Numbered from the stretch's first letter, positions 35,977-45,059 are shown. The stretch: 64,000 nt of DNA from Gallionellales bacterium 39-52-133 (GCA_002278935.1 NCJL01000002.1:124001-188000), one strand, 5' to 3'. Notes: generated from the sequence alone by a model not told the origin. Made by a program: numbers and translations.

Positions 35977-37760
35977 GCAGGCTGGCGATTGATTTGCCTG
36001 CCTTGCGCAGGCCAGGCATAGCCCACATTAGTCTGACACTGGTCGGGTTAATGTGGGTTTTGCCGTTTCTGTATTATCACCACGCATACCCGCTGACTAC
36101 TTTTTATCAGGAATGGGGAACCGCCCTTCTGGGTCTGGGTGCCAGTGGATTTCTGCTGTCGAAGCAACAGTGGCAGCAGCCCGAGATTCCGCGCATTGTT
36201 TTGCTGCCAATTTCGTTGATGCTGTTGGCTCTGGTGCAGTATTTGCTGGGCAGGGCAACTTATTTTGACCAGACCCTGTTGTTCACGCTGTATATGCTGT
36301 GGGCGACATTGCTCATGATGCTGGGCCGCGCATTAAGGGAAAGGTTTGGTCTGCCAGTGATGGCAACCGCACTGGCAGCTTTCCTGCTGCTGGGAACTGA
36401 GCTGGGTGCGCTGGCGGGTGTGTTGCAACACTATCGCTGGCATACGTTTCTGGATTCAGTGATTACCTCAAAAAATGGCGCCGCCATTTACGGCAACATG
36501 GCGCAACCCAATCACTATGCCAATTACATTGCAATGGGTCTGGTATCTTTGGGTTTCCTGCGCTTGCATATGCGCACATGGCAAGCTGTGTTGCTGGCCG
36601 CACCGCTGCTATTTGTGATGGTCCTGAGCGGCTCGCGCAGCTCGTGGCTATATTTGTTGAGCATGGTTGTACTATCCTATCTGTGGCAACGCCGCGAGAT
36701 ATCCTGCCGCCACTTGCTAAACTACAGCCTGTTGCTGCTGCTGGGATTCGGCCTGATGCATCTGGTCGTGCAGATCCCCTGGCTGGCGGCAGAATCGTCA
36801 GGCGTTACCACGTTGCAGCGTATGACTGCCGACAGTACCGGCAGTATCAGGCTCTATCTGTGGCGCGAAGCATGGCTGATCTTTAGTCAGTTCCCATTGC
36901 TGGGCGCGGGGCTGGGGCAATTTGCGTGGCAGCATTTTCAGCTGGGTCCGGTGCTGCAGGCGACATATATAACCGGGCTGTATAACAATGCACACAATCT
37001 GGTGATGCACATTGCGGCAGAGATGGGTCTGGCAGGATTGCTGATCCTGTTTGGCGCATTATATATGTGGATCAGGCAGGCACTGCGTGCGCAATTTTCA
37101 ACTGCCCACTGGTTTGCCTGTACCGTGCTGCTGGTGCTGGGGATACACAGCATGCTTGAATATCCGCTGTGGTATGCCTATTTTATGGGTATAGCCGCCA
37201 TTCTGCTGGGGGCTCTGGATAACAGTACTTATCGCCTGGAGATGCACAGGCTGGGGCGGTTGTCGGTGGCCGCTGTATTGTTGCTTGGCTTGCTATCATT
37301 AATCCAGTTGCAGCAAGGATACCAGCGGCTGGAGCGCTCTTTGAATTCGCGTCCAAAGTCAATCGAAGACAAGAGTGCTTCACTGCGCATGCGCGAGGAA
37401 CTCATTGCGGTTCATGGCATGCCTTTGCTGCGGCCCTATGCCGAGTTGTTCATGAATAACTGGATCGAGATAAGTGAAACAGAGCTTGAAAATAAACTGG
37501 AGTTGAATGAGCGGGCAATCAAATTTGTCCCGCTTGGAACGCCTGCATATCGCAGGGCCATGCTGCTCGCGCTTGCCGGCAGGCAGGAAGAGGCGCGAGT
37601 GCAGATAGAACGCGCGATATGGTCATATCCGGGTGACTTTGCCGCACAAAGCAGGGAATTAAGTGCATTGGCCCAGAAAGACCCAGCGCACTTCTCAGCT
37701 CTGCTAGAATTCGCAATTCAAAAAAACGAGGAGTATTCAAGTGCAGTATCTACAAGATAA
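35970..37760 (+). CDS. PglL/Wzy-type O-oligosaccharyltransferase or O-antigen ligase family protein
   Basis: About 596 residues with roughly 12 membrane helices in the first 420, then a soluble tail (about 450-596). The motif GNMAQPNHYANYIAMGLVSL and the loop YNNAHNLVMHIAAEMGL, with catalytic-type His, are typical of PglL, which moves lipid-linked glycans onto pilins, and of WaaL-like ligases. The soluble end fits the Wzy_C_2 region. It overlaps the rhodanese gene by 20 bases. The start is uncertain: TTG at 35970 overlaps the DUF2892 stop, with later TTG codons at 35994 and 36003 and an ATG at 35925 also possible. Linkage to a pilus locus 4 kb away makes pilin glycosylation plausible. Confidence 0.8.
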   Translation: MLSRLAIDLPALRRPGIAHISLTLVGLMWVLPFLYYHHAYPLTTFYQEWGTALLGLGASGFLLSKQQWQQPEIPRIVLLPISLMLLALVQYLLGRATYFDQTLLFTLYMLWATLLMMLGRALRERFGLPVMATALAAFLLLGTELGALAGVLQHYRWHTFLDSVITSKNGAAIYGNMAQPNHYANYIAMGLVSLGFLRLHMRTWQAVLLAAPLLFVMVLSGSRSSWLYLLSMVVLSYLWQRREISCRHLLNYSLLLLLGFGLMHLVVQIPWLAAESSGVTTLQRMTADSTGSIRLYLWREAWLIFSQFPLLGAGLGQFAWQHFQLGPVLQATYITGLYNNAHNLVMHIAAEMGLAGLLILFGALYMWIRQALRAQFSTAHWFACTVLLVLGIHSMLEYPLWYAYFMGIAAILLGALDNSTYRLEMHRLGRLSVAAVLLLGLLSLIQLQQGYQRLERSLNSRPKSIEDKSASLRMREELIAVHGMPLLRPYAELFMNNWIEISETELENKLELNERAIKFVPLGTPAYRRAMLLALAGRQEEARVQIERAIWSYPGDFAAQSRELSALAQKDPAHFSALLEFAIQKNEEYSSAVSTR

Positions 37761-38151
37761 TATATGGATGGTGATGATAGCGCTCACCAGCGGCATGATG
37801 CTGTTATGGTCATTTTTTGGTAACCGCATCCGCGGCGTTAAAGAAGTCAATATCGTCGAGGCGCTTGAGTTGATTAATCATAAAAACGCACTGGTGCTTG
37901 ATGTGCGTGAAGATTCCGAATTCAAGTCCGGCCATATCCTGAATGCGAAATGGATACCATTGGGCAAGCTTGCAACCCGCACCGGTGAACTGGAACGGTA
38001 TCGTGAGCAGCCTATTGTCGTGGTGTGCCGCAGCGGCCAGCGTTCTGCTTCGGCATGTTCGGCGCTGGGCAAGCAGGGTTTTACCCAGGCGTATAATCTG
38101 TCGGGCGGTGTGATGGGCTGGCAGAAATCAAATTTACCGTTGGAGAAATAA
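37741..38151 (+). CDS. Membrane-anchored rhodanese-like protein
   Basis: 136 residues starting at GTG with GAGGAG upstream. An N-terminal membrane helix (about 8-26) precedes a single rhodanese domain. The active-site cysteine is in VVVCRSGQRSASA, with the upstream acid in LDVREDSEF and the C-terminal LSGGVMGWQ. Such domains carry sulfane sulfur as persulfide. The first 20 bases overlap the ligase gene. It is followed by grxC two bases later, an arrangement common before secB in this group. With the ArsR and DUF2892 genes it forms a sulfur-flavoured neighbourhood. Confidence 0.92.
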   Translation: MQYLQDNIWMVMIALTSGMMLLWSFFGNRIRGVKEVNIVEALELINHKNALVLDVREDSEFKSGHILNAKWIPLGKLATRTGELERYREQPIVVVCRSGQRSASACSALGKQGFTQAYNLSGGVMGWQKSNLPLEK

Positions 38152-38153
38152 GC

Positions 38154-38411
38154 ATGGTTAAAGTGACAATGTATTGCACCGAGGTGTGTCCTTATTGCGT
38201 GCGCGCCGAACAGTTGCTGAAGAAGCGCGGCGTGACCGAGATTGAAAAAATCCGCATTGATCTGTTGCCTGAACAGCGCGATATCATGATGGCCAAAACC
38301 GGCCGTCGCACCGTGCCGCAAATTTATATTGGCGAGCGTCATGTTGGCGGATTTGACGACATGGCCGAGCTGGATAGTCAGGGCGAACTGGTACCATTGC
38401 TGAACGGCTAA
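38154..38411 (+). CDS. grxC: Glutaredoxin 3
   Basis: 85 residues, a classical dithiol glutaredoxin. The active site CPYC is at 12-15, and the glutathione-binding TVPQIYIG and GGFDDMAEL are intact. It reduces disulfides and glutathione adducts with GSH. It lies two bases after the rhodanese gene and 37 bp before secB, the usual rhodanese-grxC-secB order. Confidence 0.95.
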   Translation: MVKVTMYCTEVCPYCVRAEQLLKKRGVTEIEKIRIDLLPEQRDIMMAKTGRRTVPQIYIGERHVGGFDDMAELDSQGELVPLLNG

Positions 38412-38448
38412 CAGCGTTTTTTACAACATTAATATCAGGTAACGACCA

Positions 38449-38922
38449 ATGAGCGAAGCAGCAACCACCGAACAGGCGCAGCCTACATTCAATATCGAAA
38501 AACTATACGTCAAGGATTTGTCGCTTGAAGTGCCGCATGCGCCCAGTATCTTTCTGGAGCGTGAAGCCCCGCAGATTGATCTGCAGCTGAATACAGAGTA
38601 CTCCGCGATAGACGCGGGCATTTATGAAGTCATCATTACCATCACCTTGACGGCAAAGCTGACCGCAAAAGACAAAATAATGTTCCTCATCGAGGCGAAA
38701 CAGGCGGGTATCTTCCATGTGCAAAACATACCTTCCGCAGAGCTGGAGCCGGTGCTTGGCGTGGTATGCCCCAATATTCTGTATCCCTACCTTCGCGAAG
38801 TGGTGACGGACGTCTCGGTGCGTGCGGGCTTTGCGCCGGTGTTGCTCAATCCGGTTAATTTTGAAGCGCTGTATCAGCAGCAGCAACAGGCACAGGCAGC
38901 GGCACCGGCTACCAAGCACTAA
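38449..38922 (+). CDS. secB: Protein-export chaperone SecB
   Basis: 157 residues (E. coli 155). The start FNIEKLYVKDLSLEVPHAP, the KAGIFHV-like EAKQAGIFHVQNI and the C-terminal LREVVTDVSVRAGFAPVLL match SecB throughout. The tetramer holds preproteins unfolded and passes them to SecA. The last ten residues are glutamine- and alanine-rich. It is likely in the operon rhodanese-grxC-secB-SH3 protein-gpsA. Confidence 0.96.
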   Translation: MSEAATTEQAQPTFNIEKLYVKDLSLEVPHAPSIFLEREAPQIDLQLNTEYSAIDAGIYEVIITITLTAKLTAKDKIMFLIEAKQAGIFHVQNIPSAELEPVLGVVCPNILYPYLREVVTDVSVRAGFAPVLLNPVNFEALYQQQQQAQAAAPATKH

Positions 38923-38934
38923 ACTCATACTGGT

Positions 38935-39402
38935 ATGAAACAGAATGTATTAAAACGTCTGGGCAGAACGGCAGCAATGATGAGTGTGTTTTTGCTTGTC
39001 ATGCATCAGGCCCAAGCGCTTGAGTATGTATCCGTCGCCGAGCATAGTGCCATTCTTTACGATGCCCCTTCGCTGAAGGGAAAAAAGCTGTTTGTGATTA
39101 GCCGCTATACGCCGCTGGAAAAAGTGGTGAATCTGGAGCGGTGGATCAAGGTGCGTGACAGTTCCGGCACGATGGCCTGGATTGAAAGACGGGTCGTGAG
39201 CGAGCGGCGTTATGTGGTGGTCAAGGCCGCTGTCGGCACGGTACGTCAGGCCCCCGAACTCAACGCCACGGTTGCTTTTCAGGTGTCGCAAAATGTTGCG
39301 CTTGAGTCGCTGGGCATCAATGGCGGTGGCTGGATCAAGGCGCGGCATCAGGATGGTTCGAGCGGCTACATCCGGTCGATTGAGGTTTGGGGTGCCGATT
39401 GA
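38935..39402 (+). CDS. SH3-domain (SH3b-like) exported protein between secB and gpsA
   Basis: 155 residues with a signal peptide (TAAMMSVFLLVMHQAQALE). Two bacterial SH3-like repeats follow: YVSVAEHSAILYDAPSLKGKKL up to SSGTMAWIERRVV, then YVVVKAAVGTVRQAPELNATVA up to DGSSGYIRS. Such domains bind cell-wall or protein ligands. The gene is regularly found between secB and gpsA in betaproteobacteria; its function is unknown. Confidence 0.85.
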   Translation: MKQNVLKRLGRTAAMMSVFLLVMHQAQALEYVSVAEHSAILYDAPSLKGKKLFVISRYTPLEKVVNLERWIKVRDSSGTMAWIERRVVSERRYVVVKAAVGTVRQAPELNATVAFQVSQNVALESLGINGGGWIKARHQDGSSGYIRSIEVWGAD

Positions 39403-39484
39403 CAGCAAGCGCACCAAATTTAAAACACAGATTTGATTCTGTATCGCCCAGCAAAATGATTATTACGCGCGTCACTCAATCAAG

Positions 39485-40477
39485 ATGAATATTTCGCTAT
39501 TAGGTGCCGGCGCATGGGGAACCGCGCTGGCCATCAGTCTTGCGCAGCGCCATCGTGTGACACTGTGGGCGCGCAATGCGCAGCAAATTAACGACATGAA
39601 AGCCGCCGGCAAAAATCAGCGCTACCTGCCTGATATCCCGTTGCCGCAGGAGCTTCGGCTGGAGCATGATCTGGGTGCCGCGCTGGCCGGTGCAGAAATG
39701 ATTGTGCTGGCCGTTCCTATCTCCGCTTTGCGCGATACGCTGGGCAAAATTGCAGCCTTGCCTGCACCCGTTCCGGTGATCTGGCTGTGCAAGGGTTTTG
39801 AGGCCGACACGGCGCTGCTGGCGCATCAGGTTGTCGATGAAATCCTGCCGCCCGCTTTTCCGCGCGGCGTATTGTCCGGGCCGAGCTTCGCGCAGGAAGT
39901 GGCGCATGGCCTGCCCACCGCGCTGGTGCTGGCTTCGAATGACAGGGAGTTTGCGCGCCAGTCTGCCTTGAGCCTGCACAATCCGCGCCTGCGTATTTAC
40001 ACCAGCAATGATGTGATCGGTGTGGAGGTCGGTGGTGCGGTTAAAAATGTATTGGCCATCGCCGCAGGTATATCGGATGGCATGGGCTTTGGATTCAACA
40101 CCCGCGCAGCATTGCTGACACGCGGGCTATCCGAGATGACCCGGCTGGGTATCAAGCTGGGCGGACATGCCGAAACCCTGGCTGGTTTGTCGGGGGTTGG
40201 AGATCTGATCCTGACCTGCACCGGCGATCTTTCGCGCAACCGCAATGTCGGTCTGCTGCTGGCGCAACAACATGCCTTGCCCTTCATCCTGCGTGAACTG
40301 GGCCATGTTGCCGAAGGCGTATACAGCGTGCGCGCAGTGCATCAGCTGGTGCAGCAGCTTGGTATTGACATGCCTATCTGTGAAGCGGTTTACCGCATCC
40401 TCTACGAGCAGGTTGAGGCGGCAAGCGCGGTTGAGGACTTGCTGAACCGGGTACCCGACAGCGAGTTTCCGCTCTGA
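39485..40477 (+). CDS. gpsA: Glycerol-3-phosphate dehydrogenase [NAD(P)+]
   Basis: 330 residues. The Rossmann motif GAGAWGTALA (7-16) and PSFAQEVAHGLPTALVLAS are present, along with the catalytic lysine in VGGAVKNVLAIAAGISDGMGFG and GVGDLILTCTGDLSRNRNVG. It makes sn-glycerol 3-phosphate for phospholipid synthesis. The 82-bp gap before it includes a small hairpin ACAGA/TCTGT but no strong terminator, so it may be transcribed with secB. No strong Shine-Dalgarno is seen before the ATG. Confidence 0.96.
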   Translation: MNISLLGAGAWGTALAISLAQRHRVTLWARNAQQINDMKAAGKNQRYLPDIPLPQELRLEHDLGAALAGAEMIVLAVPISALRDTLGKIAALPAPVPVIWLCKGFEADTALLAHQVVDEILPPAFPRGVLSGPSFAQEVAHGLPTALVLASNDREFARQSALSLHNPRLRIYTSNDVIGVEVGGAVKNVLAIAAGISDGMGFGFNTRAALLTRGLSEMTRLGIKLGGHAETLAGLSGVGDLILTCTGDLSRNRNVGLLLAQQHALPFILRELGHVAEGVYSVRAVHQLVQQLGIDMPICEAVYRILYEQVEAASAVEDLLNRVPDSEFPL

Positions 40478-40488
40478 TTGTGTTTGAC

Positions 40489-40520
40489 AAAATATTGAAT
40501 ATAATCAATTACTTATGTAA
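40489..40520 (+). repeat. AT-rich dispersed element, reference copy
   Basis: It reads AAAATATTGAATATAATCAA then TTACTTATGTAA, 12 bases after the gpsA stop, in a convergent gap before trmL. The core TTGAATATAATCAA is an inverted repeat (TTGA/TCAA). Close copies lie at 11971, 19700, 26286 and 50346, with weaker ones at 30922, 31318 and 61083. Confidence 0.65.
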
Positions 40521-40547
40521 TTTCCTCTGGGCTGGCATATTTTAGGT

Positions 40548-41024
40548 TTAAGCCGCTCCCGCAAAACCCAGTTGTCGCCAAGCCTCATAGACCGCCACCG
40601 CAACTGAGTTGGATAAATTCAGGCTGCGATTGTGCGGCAGCATCGGCAAGCGCAGGCGCTGCTGCGGCGCCAGCGACGCCAGTAGCTCTGCCGGCAAGCC
40701 GCGACTCTCGGGGCCAAACATCAGTGCATCGCCCGCTTGAAACTGTGCTTCGTGGTAATGCCTGGACGCCTTGGTGGTGAAGGCAAACAGGCGTGCCTCC
40801 GGCAGGCTTTGCAAACAGGTGTTGAGATCATCATGCACTTGCATCCCGGCATACTCATGGTAGTCGAGGCCGGCACGGCGCAACTGCTTGTCGTCTAGAT
40901 CAAAACCCAGGGGACGAATTAAATGCAGCTGTGCGCCGGTGTTAGCGCACAGGCGGATGATATTCCCGGTATTGGGGGGGATCTCCGGCTCGTACAGAAT
41001 GACATGAACCGTCTTGTTCACCAC
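40548..41024 (-). CDS. trmL: tRNA (cytidine/uridine-2'-O)-methyltransferase TrmL
   Basis: 158 residues, the small SpoU/TrmH-type methyltransferase. Visible motifs are [34 protein letters not shown] and [11 protein letters not shown]-type [20 protein letters not shown], which build the trefoil-knot AdoMet site. It methylates the wobble base of certain leucine tRNAs. It follows the PAP2 gene by two bases on the same strand. Confidence 0.94.
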   Translation of the reverse strand: MVNKTVHVILYEPEIPPNTGNIIRLCANTGAQLHLIRPLGFDLDDKQLRRAGLDYHEYAGMQVHDDLNTCLQSLPEARLFAFTTKASRHYHEAQFQAGDALMFGPESRGLPAELLASLAPQQRLRLPMLPHNRSLNLSNSVAVAVYEAWRQLGFAGAA

Positions 41025-41026
41025 TT

Positions 41027-41872
41027 TTACCAGCTGGCGTTAGCTGTCAGGCCAAAGCCGTCATACACAGCCATCGGCGCGATTTTTACGCCGTTGCGCT
41101 TTTCGTTGTGGTCAAAAACGGCATCTACCGCTTCCCAGCCCATATACCAGCCCAGTATCACTTGCGAGGGAAAGTGTACGTCATCGTTGACACGCGACCA
41201 GCCGGCGGCCATCGAGGCGAGATAAGCCGGATATTTCACCCAGCCGTTGTCCGGGTTCATGTACGCGATGGTGAGGAAGGGCACGGCGCCGACAAATGAG
41301 TGCCCGCTGACACCATGCGCATAACCGTCGTTATTGAAAGGGCGCCAGGCGGATCCCGAGGGCGCGTTATGGCTTGGACGTGCCGCACCAGTGGCAAACT
41401 GCATGGCCCACACTGCGGGCAGGCCCACAATATAGGCGCGGCTGGCGTTCGCGCCCCAGTTGCCGACAGCGGTATCGGTGTCGATATAATTCACACTGGC
41501 AGCAAGCAAGGCCACCGGCACCATATATTTGCCTTCGCCAAACAATTTTGCACGGAGGGCGGCTGTGCTTTCCTCGGCGCTGGACCAGGAGTTGGTTCTG
41601 TCGCTGCGCACGTTGTCCTGATACCAGTTGCGGATATTCATATCAATATTGGTATTGGCCATGATGGCGCCGGCGCCAATCACAATGCCCATGCGTGCCA
41701 GGCGATCGCCGGCGTAGAAGGTGCTGTAGTCGCCGCCAATAATGCCGGTGATGGATGAAGAGCTGCTGGCGACAGGCGCGTCCTCCGCGGAATGCGAGGC
41801 GGAAGCGAATGCAAAAATAAAAAGTGCAACGATCAGTTGCGGTATGCGAAGTTGTGCCGCGCTGTAAATCAA
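41027..41872 (-). CDS. PAP2-superfamily phosphatase, exported
   Basis: 281 residues with a signal peptide ([18 protein letters not shown]). The phosphatase motifs are present: GAARPSHN (motif 1, slightly short), [10 protein letters not shown] (motif 2, PSGH-like) and [17 protein letters not shown] (motif 3, with Gln where Asp is usual). It probably removes phosphate from lipids or other periplasmic substrates. The change at the last motif-3 position may alter activity. It is upstream of trmL, two bases away, and divergent from the mshE operon. Confidence 0.85.
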   Translation of the reverse strand: MIYSAAQLRIPQLIVALFIFAFASASHSAEDAPVASSSSSITGIIGGDYSTFYAGDRLARMGIVIGAGAIMANTNIDMNIRNWYQDNVRSDRTNSWSSAEESTAALRAKLFGEGKYMVPVALLAASVNYIDTDTAVGNWGANASRAYIVGLPAVWAMQFATGAARPSHNAPSGSAWRPFNNDGYAHGVSGHSFVGAVPFLTIAYMNPDNGWVKYPAYLASMAAGWSRVNDDVHFPSQVILGWYMGWEAVDAVFDHNEKRNGVKIAPMAVYDGFGLTANASW

Positions 41873-41983
41873 TCTCTTCCCCTTAATTTGTTTTGACTGG
41901 GTGAATCCGGCTTTTTGTGTGCAATGTTGAATGAAAACATAGTCTGTGCCAGTATTCGTAAAGCCTTTTCACTTGTGGTTTAT

Positions 41984-41999
41984 AGCGCTATCATGCGCT
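41984..41999. promoter_or_regulatory. Inverted repeat upstream of mshE
   Basis: AGCGC and GCGCT are separated by six bases inside the 248-bp region between the PAP2 gene and mshE. It may be an operator for the pilus operon. No clear sigma-54 or sigma-70 pair could be assigned in the gap by eye. Confidence 0.35.
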
Positions 42000-42120
42000 G
42001 GCAAAATTATACCCGAGATCAGGTGCAGTTCAGGGTTAACACAATTCCGTATCAAGCGGGACCGGGGTAGCATCAAACCCGGCTAAATTAATAATAAAAA
42101 TATACACGGGGTAATACGCT

Positions 42121-43824
42121 ATGGCACGTCCGGAAAAAATTCGCTTAGGCGATCTGCTGGTGACCCAGAAGCTGATTTCGATGGAGCAGCTGACCTTTGC
42201 GCTGGATCAGCAAAAGCGTACAGGGCGCAAGCTGGGGCGGGTGCTGGTGGACAACAGCTTTGTCACCGAAGAGCAGATTTCCGAAGCGCTGGCCAAGCAA
42301 CTCAACATCCCGTTTATCAACCTCAAATTCTACAACATCAACCTTGATATCGTGCGCCGCCTGCCTGAAAACCAGGCACGGCGTTTCCGCGCGGTCGCGC
42401 TGGAAGAGCGCAATGGCATGCTGCTGGTGGGCATGACCGATCCAACCGATCTGGCATCCTTCGATGAAATCAGTCGCCTGCTCAAGCGCGATATTGACCT
42501 TGCGGTGGTAACCGAAGGACAGCTGCTCGAAGTCATTGACCGCGTCTATCGCCGCACCGAAGAAATTACCGGTCTGGCGAAAGAATTGTCCGAGGACTTG
42601 GGCGATACCGCCATAGATTTTGGCTTGCTGACCGATACGGTCGGGCTGGAAGAGGCGCCGGTGGTAAAGCTGTTGCAGAGCATGTTTAACGATGCAACAC
42701 AGGTGCGCGCGTCGGATATCCATATCGAGCCGCAGGAAGGATCACTAAAAATTCGTTTCCGCATCGACGGCGAATTACACCTGCAGGCGGAAGCGGACAG
42801 CAAAATTGCACCTTCTCTGGTATTGCGACTGAAGCTGATGTCCGGTCTGGATATTTCTGAAAAGCGCCTGCCGCAAGACGGTCGCCTGAATATCCGCGTG
42901 CGCGACCAGTCGGTAGACGTGCGTCTTTCCACCATGCCCACCCAGTATGGCGAAGCCGTGGTGATGCGTCTGTTAAACCAGAGCGGCGGCATCCTCTCGC
43001 TCGACAAGATCGGCATGCCGGCCAGCATGCTCAAGCGCTTCCGCGAGGTTATCAATCGCAGCAGTGGCATGGTGCTGGTGACCGGCCCAACCGGTAGCGG
43101 TAAAACTTCCACCCTGTATGCCGCCCTGGCAGAGATCAACACCGTCAACCAGAAAATCATCACGGTGGAAGATCCGGTTGAATATCGTCTGCCCGGCATT
43201 AATCAGGTGCAGGTGAATGAAAAAATTGACCTGACCTTCTCGCGCGTCCTGCGAGCCACCTTGCGCCAGGATCCCGACATCATTCTGGTCGGTGAGATGC
43301 GCGACGGCGAAACCGCGCAGATCGGTCTGCGTGCCGCGATGACCGGCCACCTGGTGCTGTCCACGCTGCATACGCGCGATACCGCGGGTACCCTGTTCCG
43401 TCTGGTCGATATGGGTGTGCCTAAATTCATGGTGGCCTCTTCGGTGCAGGTGGTGGTGGCGCAGCGGCTGGTGCGTCGCGTATGCGAGAGCTGCAAGGAG
43501 GTTTATACCCCCACCCCGCAGGAAGGCGAGTGGCTGGAACACGAAGGCATGGCACGCCAGCACTGGGGCAGGCTGGTAAAGGGTCGCGGTTGTTCCAGCT
43601 GCAATGGCACCGGCTATCGCGGGCGCATGGGGGTGTATGAAATGCTGGAGATGACCCAGATTCTGGTAGAGGCTGCAGCACATCAGGATTCCAACCACTT
43701 TATGAAAGCCGCGCGCGAGTATATGAAGGGCAAAACACTTATCGATCATGCGCTGTATGAAATGGCGATGGGCAATACCTCGGTAGCGGAAGTGATGAAT
43801 ATCAGCAATGAGCGTGAAGACTGA
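42121..43824 (+). CDS. mshE: MSHA biogenesis assembly ATPase MshE (GspE/PilB family, MshEN domain)
   Basis: 567 residues. The N-terminal MshEN domain has two c-di-GMP-binding motifs (RLGDLLVTQKLISMEQLTFA and KLGRVLVDNSFVTEEQ, about 7-58). The ATPase part contains Walker A GPTGSGKTST (322-331), the Asp and His boxes (EDPVEYRLPG; STLHTRDTAGTL), Walker B ILVGEMRDGETA and a zinc-binding pair of CxxC motifs (CESC, CSSC; about residues 455 and 495). It drives pilus polymerisation. It is the first gene of the first msh block; its TGA shares a base with the mshG ATG. Confidence 0.93.
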   Translation: MARPEKIRLGDLLVTQKLISMEQLTFALDQQKRTGRKLGRVLVDNSFVTEEQISEALAKQLNIPFINLKFYNINLDIVRRLPENQARRFRAVALEERNGMLLVGMTDPTDLASFDEISRLLKRDIDLAVVTEGQLLEVIDRVYRRTEEITGLAKELSEDLGDTAIDFGLLTDTVGLEEAPVVKLLQSMFNDATQVRASDIHIEPQEGSLKIRFRIDGELHLQAEADSKIAPSLVLRLKLMSGLDISEKRLPQDGRLNIRVRDQSVDVRLSTMPTQYGEAVVMRLLNQSGGILSLDKIGMPASMLKRFREVINRSSGMVLVTGPTGSGKTSTLYAALAEINTVNQKIITVEDPVEYRLPGINQVQVNEKIDLTFSRVLRATLRQDPDIILVGEMRDGETAQIGLRAAMTGHLVLSTLHTRDTAGTLFRLVDMGVPKFMVASSVQVVVAQRLVRRVCESCKEVYTPTPQEGEWLEHEGMARQHWGRLVKGRGCSSCNGTGYRGRMGVYEMLEMTQILVEAAAHQDSNHFMKAAREYMKGKTLIDHALYEMAMGNTSVAEVMNISNERED

Positions 43825-45059
43825 TGGCCGTATTTGCCTACAGGGGAAGAAACGCAAACGGCGATCTGGAACAGGGCACGCTCGAGGGTGAGGACAGTGT
43901 TGCGATTGCCGATCAGTTAGGCAGAAAAGGCATCACACCCACCGAAATCAAGCCCTCCTCAAAAGTAAGCGCGGCAGCTGCCAGCGGCGCATCGCTGTGG
44001 CAAAGATTGAACGAGAAAAAAATTGATATCGTCGAGCTGATGTTGTTCAGCCGGCAGATGTATACCCTGCTCAAGGCGGGTGTACCCATCATGCGCGCGC
44101 TGGCGGGCTTGCAGGAGTCCTCGCAAAATCCCGCGCTGGCAACAGTGCTGCAAAGCCTGCGTGAAAGCCTGGATAGCGGACGCGAGCTCAGTGCCGCAAT
44201 GCGCCTGCATCCCAGGGTGTTTTCCGCGTTCTACGTCAGCATGGTGCAAGTCGGCGAGATGACCGGCCGGCTGGACGAAACTTTCATGAGCCTCTACGGC
44301 CATCTGGAATTTGAAAAAGACATGAAAGAGCGCATCAGCTCGGCCCTGCGTTACCCTATGTTTGTGATGATCGCGATGGCGCTTGCGATTGTGGTGGTGA
44401 ATATATTTGTGATACCAGCCTTTGCCAAGGTGTTTGCCGGGTTTCAAACCGAGCTGCCGTTAATGACAAGAATCCTGATGGGTTTTTCCAGTTTTATGGT
44501 GAATTACTGGGTGTTGCTGCTGGCACTGCTGGTCGGCACCGTAGTCGGGTTCCGCAAATACATCAACACGGTGCAGGGGCGCTATCAGTGGGACAGGTAC
44601 AAGCTGCAGCTTCCCATTGCCGGAAAAATAATTTTCAAATCCACACTGGCCAGATTTGCGCGCAGCCTGGCACTGGCCTTTAAAAGCGGCATTCCAATAT
44701 TGCAGGGTTTAAGCGTGGTGGCGCTGGTGGTGGACAACGCCTATATGCGCAAACAAATTGAACAAATGCGCGATGGCGTCGAGCGCGGCGAAAGCATATT
44801 GCGTACCGCCAGTACTTCAAAAATATTCAATCCCACCGTCTTGCAGATGATTGCGGTGGGTGAGGAAACCGGCGATATGGACGGGTTGATGTTTGAGGTT
44901 GCGGGCATGTACGAACGCGAGGTTGAATATGAAGTCAAAACACTGGCGCAACAGATCGAGCCCATCATGATCGTGGCGCTGGGTATTCTGGTGCTGATAC
45001 TGGCGCTGGGCATCTTTCTGCCGATGTGGGATCTGGGCAAGGCGGCAATGCACAAATGA
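43824..45059 (+). CDS. mshG: MSHA biogenesis platform protein MshG (GspF/PilC family)
   Basis: 411 residues with two GspF domains (about 75-195 and 275-400) and three membrane helices (near 170-190, 220-240 and 375-400). The N-terminus (FAYRGRNANGDLEQGTLEGED) and GVPIMRALAGLQESS are family hallmarks. It is the inner-membrane platform on which MshE adds pilins. It starts inside the mshE stop and its stop overlaps the following prepilin start (ATGA), so the whole run is translationally coupled. Confidence 0.94.
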   Translation: MAVFAYRGRNANGDLEQGTLEGEDSVAIADQLGRKGITPTEIKPSSKVSAAAASGASLWQRLNEKKIDIVELMLFSRQMYTLLKAGVPIMRALAGLQESSQNPALATVLQSLRESLDSGRELSAAMRLHPRVFSAFYVSMVQVGEMTGRLDETFMSLYGHLEFEKDMKERISSALRYPMFVMIAMALAIVVVNIFVIPAFAKVFAGFQTELPLMTRILMGFSSFMVNYWVLLLALLVGTVVGFRKYINTVQGRYQWDRYKLQLPIAGKIIFKSTLARFARSLALAFKSGIPILQGLSVVALVVDNAYMRKQIEQMRDGVERGESILRTASTSKIFNPTVLQMIAVGEETGDMDGLMFEVAGMYEREVEYEVKTLAQQIEPIMIVALGILVLILALGIFLPMWDLGKAAMHK

